Positions 1 to 8,426 of a DNA stretch of 64,000 nt are shown here, one piece after another. Position 1 is the stretch's first letter. The number at the start of each line of letters is the position of its first letter. The position numbers were made by a program, and so were the translations under genes. The stretch lies in the NCBI GenBank assembly GCA_903828535.1, contig CAIKMN010000031.1:1-64000 (forward strand). Direction: 5' to 3'. The stretch comes from an uncultured Curvibacter sp. Its GTDB lineage: Bacteria; Pseudomonadota; Gammaproteobacteria; Burkholderiales; Burkholderiaceae_C. Below the pieces are notes generated by a model that searched no databases, had not been told where the DNA came from, and worked only from the letters and a program-made list of their open reading frames with translations.

Positions 1-1
1 G

Positions 2-1027
2 CCTGCCCCGCTGCTCCCCTTGTTTGAGTTCCAGCCGGGCCAGTTCTTGACCCTTCGAGCACAGATTCAAGGACATGAATTGCGGCGCAATTACTCTATT
101 TGCAGCACCCCCAAAACCCTGCATGAAAAACATCAAATAGAGATCGGTATCCGCGCTGTTCCGGGCGGTCAATTCTCCAACTGGGCGGTCGAAAACTTAA
201 AGGCAGGTGATGTGTTGGACGTGATGCCACCGGAGGGCCGATTCGTCTCTAAAAAACCGCACGCCTTGCACCGCGTTGGCTTTGCGGCAGGCTCCGGCAT
301 CACGCCCATTTTGTCCATCATGCAGCACAGCCTGGAAACACAGCCCAAGGCTAAATTCAGCTTGGTGTATGGCAACCGCAACATGGCCAGCGTTATGTTC
401 AACGAGACTTTGCAAGACTTGAAAGACCGCTACGCAGACCGCGTCACTTTGTTGCACATCCTGTCCAAACAAGAGCAACCCGCGGACCTCCTCGAAGGCC
501 GCATTGACGCTGAAAAAGTCCGCACCTTATTAAACACCTTGTTGCCTGTGGGCAGCTTGGCCGAGGTATTTGTCTGTGGCCCTGAAGGCATGATCGACGC
601 GACCGAACAAACCCTCTTGGCCGCGGGCGTGTCCGCTGACCGAGTGCACAGCGAGCGTTTTGGCAGCGCCCCTTCCCTGACTTCGGGCGCGTCGGGTTCG
701 GCTCAAGAGACGACGCCAGCGCAAAACGCGCAAAACCCAAACGGAGGCAATGTGGCCTTGACTTTGGTGATCGATGGTCAAACACACGCCCTCAGCATGG
801 CCCCAGATCAACGTGTCTTGGAGGTGGCCTTGGCCGCCGGCCTCGATGTGCCTTACTCCTGCAAAGGCGGGGTTTGCTGCACCTGCCGTGCCAAGGTCAT
901 GCATGGCAGCGTCCTTATGGATAAAAATTTCACCTTGGAAAACTGGGAAACCGAACAGGGTTTCGTTCTCTCCTGTCAGGCACGCCCCACCAGCGAGCGC
1001 GTGACCCTGAGCTACGACGAGCGTTGA
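2..1027 (+). CDS. paaE: PaaE-type ferredoxin reductase (5' end cut by window edge)
   Basis: Oxidoreductase of the phenylacetyl-CoA epoxidase reductase (PaaE) type, which passes electrons from NAD(P)H through FAD and a [2Fe-2S] centre to the PaaABC oxygenase. The reading frame is open to base 2 and the first visible residues already lie inside the FAD domain, so roughly 25-30 N-terminal residues are missing. Visible parts in order are a flavin-binding RRNYSICS motif, the NAD-binding GSGITPIL motif, and a C-terminal plant-type ferredoxin domain with cysteines in SCKGGVCCTC and LSCQ. The linker before the ferredoxin domain (about nt 680-750) is Ala/Gln/Asn rich. The domain order FAD-NAD-Fd matches PaaE; a related hydroxylase reductase is possible because paaABCD lie outside the window. 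Confidence 0.85.
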   Translation, partial: PAPLLPLFEFQPGQFLTLRAQIQGHELRRNYSICSTPKTLHEKHQIEIGIRAVPGGQFSNWAVENLKAGDVLDVMPPEGRFVSKKPHALHRVGFAAGSGITPILSIMQHSLETQPKAKFSLVYGNRNMASVMFNETLQDLKDRYADRVTLLHILSKQEQPADLLEGRIDAEKVRTLLNTLLPVGSLAEVFVCGPEGMIDATEQTLLAAGVSADRVHSERFGSAPSLTSGASGSAQETTPAQNAQNPNGGNVALTLVIDGQTHALSMAPDQRVLEVALAAGLDVPYSCKGGVCCTCRAKVMHGSVLMDKNFTLENWETEQGFVLSCQARPTSERVTLSYDER

Positions 1028-1146
1028 AGAGGGTTTGGAGCTTAGCGCCAGATTCATTTTGGGTGTGACACCCTAAACGCACGACCCAAGGTGAGAGGTG
1101 AGGGATATGTGGGCTAGCATGGATTTCCACCTCCTGCGGCCCTTAT

Positions 1147-2028
1147 ATGCACCACCATGAATTCCCCGCTCTGTTCGAGCTTCAAGAAGCTGACTTCGAA
1201 CGAATTGCCCAGTTTGGCCGCGTCATGGGCCCGCACATTGACGAGGTGATCGAACCGCTTTATGACTTTTTAAAAATCGCCCTGGGGCAAGATTTCAACC
1301 TGAATTTCCCTGACGAGAAAGCCTTGAAGCGGGCCAAATCCTTGTCCCGGCATGCCTGGTTGGAGTTTTTAAACGGCCGTTGGGATGATGACTACATCAA
1401 AAGTCGGGTCCGCATTGGCGAGGTGCACGCACAACTTCAAATCGAGCCCCGACATTACATGGCGGCAATGGACAAGGTCAGCGACCTGCTCGCCGCGTTC
1501 GTCGACCAGCTGGTTGAGCCTGCCAAAGCGCGAGCCACTCAAGAAGCCTTGCGTCGCTTGGCCCGCATGGAGTCGGCCTTTGTGGTGGACATTTACGCCA
1601 GTCGAACCACCGACATCATCACCAAACAAAGCCGTGCCTTGACGGACATGAGCACGCCAATCACCGCCTTGTGGGATGGCATCTTGATGCTGCCGGTGGT
1701 GGGCATTGTGGACAGCCGCCGCGCACAAGACATCATGCAGCGCATGCTGGAGCAGATTTCCGAAAAGCGCGCGACCGTTTTTATTCTGGACATTTCCGGT
1801 GTGGCCGTGGTGGACACCGCCGTCGCCAACCACTTGATTCGCATGACCAAGGCCGCGCGCTTGATGGGGTCTTACACCATCGTCTCGGGCTTGTCGCCAT
1901 CTGTGGCCCAAACCATTGTGGAGTTGGGCATTGAGGTCGGCGAAATGCGCACGACTGGCAATTTGCAAGATGCTTTGCGCATTGCCTTTGACCGCATCGG
2001 CAAGGAGCATCCGATTGCGCATCGATGA
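1147..2028 (+). CDS. rsbR: RsbR-type stressosome protein: protoglobin sensor plus STAS domain
   Basis: Predicted stressosome scaffold/sensor of 293 aa. Residues 1-150 read as a globin-coupled sensor (protoglobin) domain with a candidate proximal haem ligand His94 in GEVHAQLQ. Residues 165-285 are a STAS domain close to RsbRA. Aligning by eye with B. subtilis RsbRA, the phospho-sites T171 and T205 correspond to Ser190 (GIVDS) and Thr224 (VVDT), so both positions can still be phosphorylated. No strong ribosome-binding site precedes the ATG at 1147, but no other start is available nearby. It is the first gene of a five-gene cluster whose members overlap by 2-14 nt. Gas or redox sensing is inferred from the globin fold and the retained histidine. 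Confidence 0.85.
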   Translation: MHHHEFPALFELQEADFERIAQFGRVMGPHIDEVIEPLYDFLKIALGQDFNLNFPDEKALKRAKSLSRHAWLEFLNGRWDDDYIKSRVRIGEVHAQLQIEPRHYMAAMDKVSDLLAAFVDQLVEPAKARATQEALRRLARMESAFVVDIYASRTTDIITKQSRALTDMSTPITALWDGILMLPVVGIVDSRRAQDIMQRMLEQISEKRATVFILDISGVAVVDTAVANHLIRMTKAARLMGSYTIVSGLSPSVAQTIVELGIEVGEMRTTGNLQDALRIAFDRIGKEHPIAHR

Positions 2029-2398
2029 GAGCCAAGGTGAACACCGCGTTGTCTTACAAAAGTTCAACGAGGTGCTCATCGTGCCCTTGCCTGACCCGGT
2101 GAGCGATGGTTTTTTCAAAGACCTGAACACGCGTCTGTTGGCTTTTTTGCGCCTGGATAACGTGCGCGGCATTGTGCTGGACCTCTCCAGCGTCGAGGTC
2201 ATGGACCACCATGACTTTGAACAAATCAACCGAGTTTGGCAAACAACCCACCTGATGGGCACGCCCTTGGTTTTGGCCGGTCTGAAACCCGGCGTTGCCG
2301 CCGCGTGGTCATTGCTGAATGTGACGGACCATTGGGCCACCGGTGCGCTGTCTGTGGAGCGCGCCATGGAAATCTTGGCTGGAAATAAAGCCCGATGA
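2015..2398 (+). CDS. rsbS: RsbS-type STAS protein lacking the phospho-serine
   Basis: Single STAS domain of 127 aa, the RsbS partner of the RsbR scaffold. The start is a TTG at 2015, inside the end of rsbR. It is preceded by a perfect AAGGAG at 2002-2007 with 7-nt spacing, which makes this start much better than the upstream in-frame codon at 1916. The LAGLKPGVAA segment and overall length are RsbS-like. In B. subtilis RsbS the kinase RsbT phosphorylates Ser59 in an I-D-S-F context; here the matching place reads V-M-D-H-H, so His65 replaces the serine. The protein therefore may be locked in one state or controlled differently. It overlaps rsbT by ATGA. Confidence 0.82.
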   Translation: MRIDESQGEHRVVLQKFNEVLIVPLPDPVSDGFFKDLNTRLLAFLRLDNVRGIVLDLSSVEVMDHHDFEQINRVWQTTHLMGTPLVLAGLKPGVAAAWSLLNVTDHWATGALSVERAMEILAGNKAR

Positions 2399-2790
2399 GT
2401 TCACAAAGGATGCGCATCCTGACCCCCCAAGATGCCAGTCTGGCGGTCTTGATTGTCAAAGACATCGCCCATGCAGCGGGACTGGGTGGACTCAAAATTT
2501 CGGCCCTCACCACCGCAGTGAGTGAGCTCACCACCAACGTTGTCAAATACGCTGAGACCGGTTTGTTGACCGTGCAGGTTTTGGAGCGCAAACAGCTCCG
2601 GGGCATCGAGGTCATTGTGGAAGACCGTGGCCCCGGTATTGCGAACATTCCGCTTGCGATGCAAGACCATGTTTCAACCGGAGGCACCTTGGGTTTGGGA
2701 CTGCCTGGCACCAGGCGAATGGTCGATGAGTTTGAGATTCAATCGACCTTGGGGTCGGGCACCTCGGTGAGGATTGTCAAATGGTCTTGA
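2395..2790 (+). CDS. rsbT: RsbT-type anti-sigma/STAS serine-threonine kinase
   Basis: A 131-aa GHKL ATPase-fold protein kinase of the RsbT/RsbW class. The N box is ELTTNVVKYA, the G1 box EDRGPGI and the G2 box GTLGLGLPG, all intact, so ATP binding and kinase activity are expected. In known stressosomes RsbT phosphorylates RsbR and RsbS and then leaves to activate a downstream partner. Here it lies directly after rsbS (ATGA overlap at 2395-2398) and overlaps rsbX by 10 nt, which points to translational coupling. No RsbU phosphatase, RsbV/RsbW pair or sigma-B gene is present in the window, so its released target is probably one of the two genes that follow. Confidence 0.88.
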   Translation: MSSQRMRILTPQDASLAVLIVKDIAHAAGLGGLKISALTTAVSELTTNVVKYAETGLLTVQVLERKQLRGIEVIVEDRGPGIANIPLAMQDHVSTGGTLGLGLPGTRRMVDEFEIQSTLGSGTSVRIVKWS

Positions 2791-3398
2791 GCACCGATTT
2801 GGCTTTAGAGTCCTCATTTGAAGGCCATTTTGAGCTCGACCACGGCATCTTCGTCCGCTCATACCCAGGTTCACCACGCGGGGGTGACATGGGTCTGGTA
2901 ATGCCGACGCTCAAAGGCGTTTTAGTGGCTCTGCTGGATGCATCTGGGCATGGCTTGGAGGCCTACGCTGTGGCGCAAAAGGCGCGCCAAGTATTGCTCG
3001 AGAACGCCCACCTCTCACCCGCCGATTTACTTCGAGCGATTGACCATAAGTTGCAAGGCAGTATCGGTGCGGCGGCGGCAGTCGCCAAACTGGAAGCCGA
3101 TCAACTCGCATTTTGCGGCATCGGTAATGTGAATGGCAGGTTGATCGTCGGCGCGCACCAACAGCCATTGAAAGTCAAAGTGGGGGTCTTGGGCTGGCGC
3201 ATGCGAACCCCCGAAACTCAGTGGGTTGACTTTTCCCACAACGCTTGCTTGGTCTTGCATACCGACGGGGTAACGCTGCCCGAGCGCGTGAACCGAGGCG
3301 GCGCCCAAGCGATGGCACAAGCCTTGGTTGAACAGCACGGGAGCTTCCACGACGATGCTTCGGTGCTGGTGTTGCAACGGCAAAGCAAGGTGGTTTGA
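2781..3398 (+). CDS. rsbX: RsbX-type PP2C-like serine phosphatase
   Basis: A 205-aa SpoIIE/PP2C-type phosphatase domain without other domains. Metal-binding motifs are visible as RGGDMG (about residues 33-38) and LLDASGHG (about residues 51-58), and a GIGN turn follows. The small size and position after RsbT fit RsbX, which resets the stressosome by dephosphorylating RsbR and RsbS, rather than the larger RsbU. The gene overlaps rsbT by 10 nt, and its TGA stop overlaps the ATG of the cyclase gene (TGATG at 3396-3400). Because RsbS lacks its usual serine, the likely substrate here is phospho-RsbR; that is inference. Confidence 0.82.
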   Translation: MVLSTDLALESSFEGHFELDHGIFVRSYPGSPRGGDMGLVMPTLKGVLVALLDASGHGLEAYAVAQKARQVLLENAHLSPADLLRAIDHKLQGSIGAAAAVAKLEADQLAFCGIGNVNGRLIVGAHQQPLKVKVGVLGWRMRTPETQWVDFSHNACLVLHTDGVTLPERVNRGGAQAMAQALVEQHGSFHDDASVLVLQRQSKVV

Positions 3399-4396
3399 TG
3401 TTACTCGGCACATTGCACATTGGTTCCGCAGAAGCACTCCCTTTCGCCCGCGAAAAACTGAGATCTGCACTGATTTGTGGGGGCTTCAAAGCCACGTTGG
3501 TGGGTCAATGGGTAGGGCTGCTATCGCAACTCGTGCGCGACCAAGGCCCCTGTGAATTGACCGTTTCGACCGATGACGACCAAGAAGCTGAAACGATTTT
3601 GCTCGGCCCCGTTTCTCTCACCGGACGCCTGCAACGGCTGACGTTGCCAACACCCATTGACATGGCCAGGCAACAGCAAATGCAAGCCATTTTGGCGCGC
3701 ATGAGCCGCGAAGAATTACTGCATGATTTGGAGCGCCAAGTCGAAGAACGCACCGCCGATTTGAATGCCGCACGCGATCAATCTGAAAAGTTGCTGCGAA
3801 ACATGCTGCCTAATTCGATTGCCAAAAGACTCAAGGAGGGTGAACGCATTGCCGACACGCACCAAGCCTCGGTGGTTTTTATCGACATGGTGGGCTTCAC
3901 CAAATGGGCCTCCCAACTCAGCGCGGCTGAGTTGGTGGTGCATTTGGGTCAGCTGTTTGGTGAGTTCGATGGCATCACGAAACACCATGGCTTGGAAAAA
4001 ATAAAAACCATTGGCGACTGCTACATGGCAGCTGCTGGCTTGCCCGAGCCTCAAGCCGATCACGCCGAGCGCGCCGTGCGCATGGGTTTGGAAATCATCA
4101 ACGCCATGCCGCGAATTTGTAAAGCTTTGAACGCCCCCGTTCAAGTGCGGGTCGGCATCCACACCGGGCCTTTAGTGGCGGGCGTGATAGGCTCCGTCAA
4201 GCCCTTTTATGACATTTGGGGCGACACCGTGAACATCGCTTCGCGCATGGAAAGCCACGGCGTGCCGGGCCGCTTGCATGTCTCTGATGATGTTCGCGTT
4301 GCTCTTGGCGAGGGATTCGATTTAGAACAACGCGGCGTGATCGACATTAAAAACCGGGGAGCCATGACCACCTGGTTTGTGAACAGCACCATTTAG
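3398..4396 (+). CDS. Class III adenylate cyclase, output of the stressosome module
   Basis: A 332-aa protein. Residues 1-105 are an alpha/beta region that I do not recognise with certainty; it resembles a degenerate GHKL or sensor-like domain. Residues 106-135 form a charged coiled-coil linker, and residues 155-332 are a class III cyclase domain. Metal aspartates are D163 (FIDMVGFT) and D207 (KTIGDCYM); purine-selecting residues are K203 and D272 (YDIWG), the Lys/Asp pair of adenylate rather than guanylate cyclases; N279 and R283 complete the site. All residues for an active homodimer are present. The ATG at 3398 overlaps the rsbX stop, so it is probably the output enzyme of the module (inference). 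Its stop overlaps the convergent rimO stop by 4 nt. Confidence 0.88.
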   Translation: MLLGTLHIGSAEALPFAREKLRSALICGGFKATLVGQWVGLLSQLVRDQGPCELTVSTDDDQEAETILLGPVSLTGRLQRLTLPTPIDMARQQQMQAILARMSREELLHDLERQVEERTADLNAARDQSEKLLRNMLPNSIAKRLKEGERIADTHQASVVFIDMVGFTKWASQLSAAELVVHLGQLFGEFDGITKHHGLEKIKTIGDCYMAAAGLPEPQADHAERAVRMGLEIINAMPRICKALNAPVQVRVGIHTGPLVAGVIGSVKPFYDIWGDTVNIASRMESHGVPGRLHVSDDVRVALGEGFDLEQRGVIDIKNRGAMTTWFVNSTI

Positions 4397-5808
4397 ACGG
4401 GCACACCCACCAAATCGTGCCCCTGCACGCCCACGATTCGGGCTTTGGTGAACTCGCCCACCTTGAGGGTCTTGCTGATTTTTTCGGGCGGTAGCAAATG
4501 CACAACACCGTCGATTTCTGGTGCATCGGCATAGGTGCGGCCAACGCCGCCCTTTTTGCCTTGGCTCAAGGCCTTGTCAACCAGCACCTGCATGGTCGCA
4601 CCGACTCGGCGTTGCAAGCGCTGGATAGACACTTCTTCGGCCACCGCCATGAAACGGGCCCGGCGTTCTTCGCGAACTTCGGAGGGCAGCATACCTGGCA
4701 ACTCATTCGCGGTGGCGCCCTTCACGGGGCTATAAGCAAAACAACCGGCGCGGTCGATTTGAGCTTCGCGCACAAATCGCAGCAGGTCTTCAAACTCGGC
4801 CTCGGTCTCGCCCGGGAAACCTGCAATGAAGGTGCTGCGCACGACCAGTTCAGGACAAGCTTCACGCCACTTTTGCAAGCGCTCCAAGTTGCGCTCACCA
4901 TGGGCGGGACGCTTCATGCGGCGCAACACATCGGGGTGGCTGTGTTGAAAAGGCACGTCCAAATAGGGAAGCACCAAGCCCTGCGCCATCAGGGGCAGCC
5001 ATTCGTCCACGCTCGGGTAGGGGTAGACGTAGTGCAATCGAACCCAAGCCCCATAAGGCGCCGCCAAATCACCCAAAGCCTGAATTAATTCCTGCGAACG
5101 GGTTTTGACGGGCTTGCCGTCCCAAAAACCAGTGCGGTATTTCACATCAACGCCGTAAGCGGAGGTGTCTTGGCTGACCACCAACAATTCTTTGATGCCG
5201 CCTTCAAACAAAGCCTGTGCCTCTTTCAGCACATCCCCAATGGGGCGGGACACCAAATCGCCGCGCATAGACGGGATGATGCAAAAGGTGCAGCGGTGGT
5301 TACAGCCTTCGCTGATCTTGAGGTAAGCGTAATGTCTTGGCGTCAGCTTGATGCCGGCCACGCCAAACGAATTGATGTCGGGGGCAGGTACCAGATCCAC
5401 AAAGGGATCGTGCGGTTTGGGCAAATGCTGGTGCACCGCGTCCATGACTTCTTGTGTGGCATGAGGACCGGTCACGGCCAAGACGCTGGGGTGCATTTGG
5501 CGCACCAAATTGCCGCCGTCTTGAGCCTGCGTGGCGCCCAAACAGCCGGTCACGATGACCTTGCCGTTTTCAGCCAATGCCTCCCCAATCGTGTCCAAGC
5601 TTTCTTTGACAGCGTCGTCAATGAAGCCGCAGGTGTTGACAATCACCAAGTCAGCGCCGGCGAAGGTTTTGGAGGTTTGGTATCCCTCCGCACTCAGTTG
5701 CGTGAGAATCAATTCGGAATCGGTCAGCGCTTTGGGGCAACCCAAGCTGACAAAACCGACTTTGGGTGACTGTTGAGAATCAGGGGAAATGGAGATGACT
5801 TGGCTCAT
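4393..5808 (-). CDS. rimO: Ribosomal protein S12 methylthiotransferase RimO
   Basis: Radical-SAM enzyme that beta-methylthiolates an aspartate of ribosomal protein S12. The 471-aa product has the N-terminal methylthiotransferase domain with auxiliary-cluster cysteines C24, C60 and C89. The radical-SAM CxxxCxxC is C169-C173-C176 in CNHRCTFC, and a C-terminal TRAM domain follows. The NTCGFID segment and the P-Y-x-x-V-P-F-Q-H core separate it from the tRNA enzyme MiaB. It stands alone on the minus strand. Its TAA and the TAG of the convergent cyclase gene share the bases TTAG at 4393-4396, so there is no room for a terminator between them. Confidence 0.96.
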   Translation of the reverse strand: MSQVISISPDSQQSPKVGFVSLGCPKALTDSELILTQLSAEGYQTSKTFAGADLVIVNTCGFIDDAVKESLDTIGEALAENGKVIVTGCLGATQAQDGGNLVRQMHPSVLAVTGPHATQEVMDAVHQHLPKPHDPFVDLVPAPDINSFGVAGIKLTPRHYAYLKISEGCNHRCTFCIIPSMRGDLVSRPIGDVLKEAQALFEGGIKELLVVSQDTSAYGVDVKYRTGFWDGKPVKTRSQELIQALGDLAAPYGAWVRLHYVYPYPSVDEWLPLMAQGLVLPYLDVPFQHSHPDVLRRMKRPAHGERNLERLQKWREACPELVVRSTFIAGFPGETEAEFEDLLRFVREAQIDRAGCFAYSPVKGATANELPGMLPSEVREERRARFMAVAEEVSIQRLQRRVGATMQVLVDKALSQGKKGGVGRTYADAPEIDGVVHLLPPEKISKTLKVGEFTKARIVGVQGHDLVGVPV

Positions 5809-5872
5809 TCCCCAATTGTCCCAGAATGTCAGCGAAGCCCAACCCAGTCAGGTCGGCTTACTTTGAACAGGT

Positions 5873-6415
5873 TCATCGCTTGAAGCCAAAAGCCCCCAAC
5901 ATCTGCTCTTGCATTTGCGCCAGCATGTTCTTGGACTGCTCGTTGTAGGTGCCCATCATCCCCTGCAAAACCGGCGACTGGACATTCATGAACTGATTCC
6001 ACATTTCGGGCGTCACACCACTCGATTTTTCAGCCACTTTGGCTTGCATTTCGGTGAAAGCCAAGATGTTCTTCTCAATAAAAGAGCCCATGAAACTCTG
6101 CATGGCATGACCATGAAAGCGAATGATGCTGGACAGCACTTCTTCGGTCAGCATGGGCGCGCCGCCTGCTTCTTCTTCCAAAATGATTTGCATCAGGATC
6201 GAGCGGGTCAGGTCGTCTGAAGTCTTGGCATCGCGCACCACAAAGGGTTCGCGCTTCATCACCAAGTCTTTGATTTCAGTCAGCGTGATGTAGGTGGACG
6301 TGGTCGTGTCGTAAAGACGCCGATTTGGGTATTTTTTGATGACCCGACGCGTGTCGCTGCCATCGCTTGGAGCAACTGAAGGCTTTTTTGCATTGGCAGT
6401 TTTTGGGGCAGGCAC
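5873..6415 (-). CDS. phaR: Polyhydroxyalkanoate synthesis repressor PhaR
   Basis: A 180-aa PhaR protein, a DNA- and granule-binding repressor of phasin genes and PHA synthesis. The conserved N-terminal block RRVIKKYPNRRLYDT (from about residue 23) is the PhaR DNA-binding domain, followed by two PHB-accumulation regulatory segments (L-T-R-S-I-L-x-Q-I-I-L-E-E-E). The C-terminal third is Met/Gln rich (QSKNMLAQMQEQM), as usual for granule association. The first 20 residues are a low-complexity Ala/Lys/Ser leader. No phaC or phaP gene is in the window. The gene lies 64 nt upstream of rimO in the same direction. Confidence 0.94.
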   Translation of the reverse strand: MPAPKTANAKKPSVAPSDGSDTRRVIKKYPNRRLYDTTTSTYITLTEIKDLVMKREPFVVRDAKTSDDLTRSILMQIILEEEAGGAPMLTEEVLSSIIRFHGHAMQSFMGSFIEKNILAFTEMQAKVAEKSSGVTPEMWNQFMNVQSPVLQGMMGTYNEQSKNMLAQMQEQMLGAFGFKR

Positions 6416-6462
6416 GAATCAACTCCCGGTGTTTAGGGGGCCATTCTAGGCAGTTTCGGTAT

Positions 6463-7218
6463 TTAATAAAAACCCAAAGAATCCACCATCAACTTCAGCG
6501 AGACCCCCAGCAGACCCAACTGCACGATCCTGAAAAACCATTGATCGTCAATTTTGCGCGTCAGGTAAGCCCCTGTCACTGTGCCCACCAGAGCGGCCGG
6601 GACCAAGAAGGCAGCGCTCCACAAGCCCTCCAAGGTATACGGTCGGATGGCGTGGTAAGGGACGATTTTGACCAGGTTAATCAGTGCAAAAAACAAAGTG
6701 GCTGTACCGGCGTACTCGGTCTTTTTTAGCTTTTGTGGCAACACATAAATTTGAAATGGGGGCGCGCCAGCGTGCGAGATGAAACTCGTGAAGCCCGCTA
6801 CAGCGCCCCAGAATCGGCCCTTCTTCGGGTCCGCTGGTTCAGCCTGCGAGACTGGGTTCTTTCGAAGCCACGCATTGAAACAAAAGGCGACGCCCATCAG
6901 GCCAATTAAAAAGGTAATGACGTGCTCGGGCATCCAAGACGCCGTGGCCCAACCCATTGCCACGCCGATGATTCCTGCCGGCACCAAGATGCGCAAATTC
7001 GCCACACTGAAGTCGTGGCGATAAAGCCATATGCCCACCATGTCGGAGACGACATAAATGGGCAATAGCATCATCGCGGCTTTCATGGGCGGCATTGCCA
7101 ACGACAAAATGGGCACTGAGAGCATGCCCACAGCTGGCAAGCCGCCTTTGGACAGGCCCACCAAAAAGGCCCCCAAACTGGCCAGCCAGATGTAAGTTGT
7201 CGGGTTGAATTCATTCAT
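6463..7218 (-). CDS. TSUP (TauE/SafE) family membrane permease
   Basis: A 251-aa polytopic membrane protein of the 4-toluenesulfonate uptake/TauE-SafE family, which exports sulfite, sulfoacetate or related small anions. About eight hydrophobic segments are visible. The family signature appears in both halves: GLSKGGLPAVGMLSVPIL near residue 22, and AGFTSFISHAGAPPFQIYVLP near residue 140. The substrate cannot be read from sequence. It lies immediately downstream of the MobA-like gene on the same strand (18-nt gap), so the two may be cotranscribed; no sulfur-metabolism gene is adjacent. Confidence 0.87.
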   Translation of the reverse strand: MNEFNPTTYIWLASLGAFLVGLSKGGLPAVGMLSVPILSLAMPPMKAAMMLLPIYVVSDMVGIWLYRHDFSVANLRILVPAGIIGVAMGWATASWMPEHVITFLIGLMGVAFCFNAWLRKNPVSQAEPADPKKGRFWGAVAGFTSFISHAGAPPFQIYVLPQKLKKTEYAGTATLFFALINLVKIVPYHAIRPYTLEGLWSAAFLVPAALVGTVTGAYLTRKIDDQWFFRIVQLGLLGVSLKLMVDSLGFY

Positions 7219-7236
7219 TTTGATGGCTGGCTTTGG

Positions 7237-7914
7237 CTAGTGCCCAGTGGTGAAATCTGGCCCTTTGGATTCTGGCCCTTTGAATTCGGGCCATTTCAAT
7301 CGAAGACCGGTTTGGGTAAAAAGCAAATCAATGTCTTCTTGCGTGTCGACATCGGTGCGGTATCGGTGGTTAGGGCTTGCCCATCGATAAACTTGGCTGG
7401 GGTGAGTCGATTGCCACTGCCGCCCGCCCACATCGGGGCCACTGGCCAAGATGTCGTCGCGCACCGTCGCGCTGAACATGACGGGGTTGCCTGGCAAACC
7501 AGCCACATCGGGCTGCACAAAGTGCGATCCGTTCGGTCGGTTTTTGTAGGCGTCAATGAGGTCAAAAATCTCTTGCGAAGAAATCAAAGGTTGATCAGCC
7601 AAGGCCACGATGGCTGAATCGATCGGCGCTGTGAGCGATTGCAAGCCGAAGCGCAGAGACGAGATTTGTCCGGCGTCGGGGTGGGGGTTTCGAATGAGCT
7701 TGGCCGAACAATCGGGGATGACCGCCTCGATGTGGTCTGCGTAATGGCCCAAAACGACCACCACTTCATCGACCCCAGCGTCCAGAAGGGCCCTCAGTTG
7801 ACGCCGAATTAAAGGCACGCCCTCGAGCTCAAGCAGACACTTGGGCCGATGCCCCATCCGCGAGGCCGAACCCGCAGCCAACAACACCGCGCCAATTTTG
7901 AGAGCAGAACCCAT
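7237..7914 (-). CDS. MobA/MocA-like nucleotidyltransferase
   Basis: A 225-aa NTP-transferase of the MobA-like/MocA family (molybdenum cofactor cytidylyltransferase type). The chosen ATG at 7912-7914 puts the nucleotide-binding loop [19 protein letters not shown] at residue 9; a longer in-frame reading to 8058 overlaps the divergent gene and adds an unlikely Cys-rich leader. Further family features are ALADQPL (about residue 105) and G-N-P-V-M (about residue 145). The C-terminus carries repeated [13 protein letters not shown] residues encoded by three imperfect 15-bp tandem repeats. Formate dehydrogenase at 40-46 kb needs a molybdenum cofactor, so cofactor maturation is a plausible role, but no XdhC or other Mo gene lies beside it. 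Confidence 0.78.
   Translation of the reverse strand: MGSALKIGAVLLAAGSASRMGHRPKCLLELEGVPLIRRQLRALLDAGVDEVVVVLGHYADHIEAVIPDCSAKLIRNPHPDAGQISSLRFGLQSLTAPIDSAIVALADQPLISSQEIFDLIDAYKNRPNGSHFVQPDVAGLPGNPVMFSATVRDDILASGPDVGGRQWQSTHPSQVYRWASPNHRYRTDVDTQEDIDLLFTQTGLRLKWPEFKGPESKGPDFTTGH
7256..7300. repeat. Three imperfect 15-bp tandem repeats
   Basis: Units 7256-7270, 7271-7285 and 7286-7300 all follow TCTGGCCCTTTGAAT with 1-4 changes. They sit at the 3' end of the MobA-like gene and encode its repeated Pro-Glu-Lys-Gly tail beyond the catalytic domain. Slippage-type expansion is the simple explanation. Confidence 0.8.
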
Positions 7915-8015
7915 ATTTCTGTTTGCAACAAGGAAAACGGTCAGATGTTGCCACAGACCCATCGGGATCGTGCTGGGTTGGAAGAGGCAGCAAGCGTCTC
8001 GGGGACAATGGCTGC

Positions 8016-8297
8016 ATGAACGCTGAATCACCGTCTTCACCGCCCGCACCCGCTTCAAAAGTGCAACCGCGCAACCCTTTACATGGTCTCACGCTGGAAA
8101 CCATCGTGACCGCCTTGTTCGAGGAATACGGCTGGGAGGGGCTTGATGAGCGCATTCCGCTGCGCTGCTTTGCCTTCGATCCAAGCGTCAAATCGAGTCT
8201 AAAATTGTTGCGCAAAACACCTTGGGCAAGGGAGAAGGTCGAAGGCCTTTATTTGTTCATGTTGCGAGAAAGAAAACGCCAGGCAAACACGCCTTGA
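8016..8297 (+). CDS. VF530 family small DNA-binding protein
   Basis: A 93-aa protein of the VF530 (DUF2132) family, small helical proteins named after a Vibrio fischeri structure with a proposed DNA-binding role. After a Pro/Ala/Ser-rich leader of about 22 residues the family core begins at [11 protein letters not shown], followed by [17 protein letters not shown] and [17 protein letters not shown] chose the ATG at 8016 because the longer open frame to 7923 adds a non-conserved leader. It is divergent from the MobA-like gene; the 101 nt between them must hold both promoters. Confidence 0.85.
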   Translation: MNAESPSSPPAPASKVQPRNPLHGLTLETIVTALFEEYGWEGLDERIPLRCFAFDPSVKSSLKLLRKTPWAREKVEGLYLFMLRERKRQANTP

Positions 8298-8426
8298 TTC
8301 AGCACTTCGCCAATTTATCTCTGAACACCCCAGCCGGCTCTGGCCGTTTAGCCGGAGGTTAGCCAGCCGAGCAATCCGCGACAATATCGCCTGTCATTGT
8401 TCCTTGGCCTCCTGTTATCGCTCGTT

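Noticed and set aside
3398-4396. Guanylate instead of adenylate cyclase
   Set aside because: The base-selecting positions are Lys203 and Asp272, the pair found in adenylate cyclases, not Glu/Cys as in guanylate cyclases.
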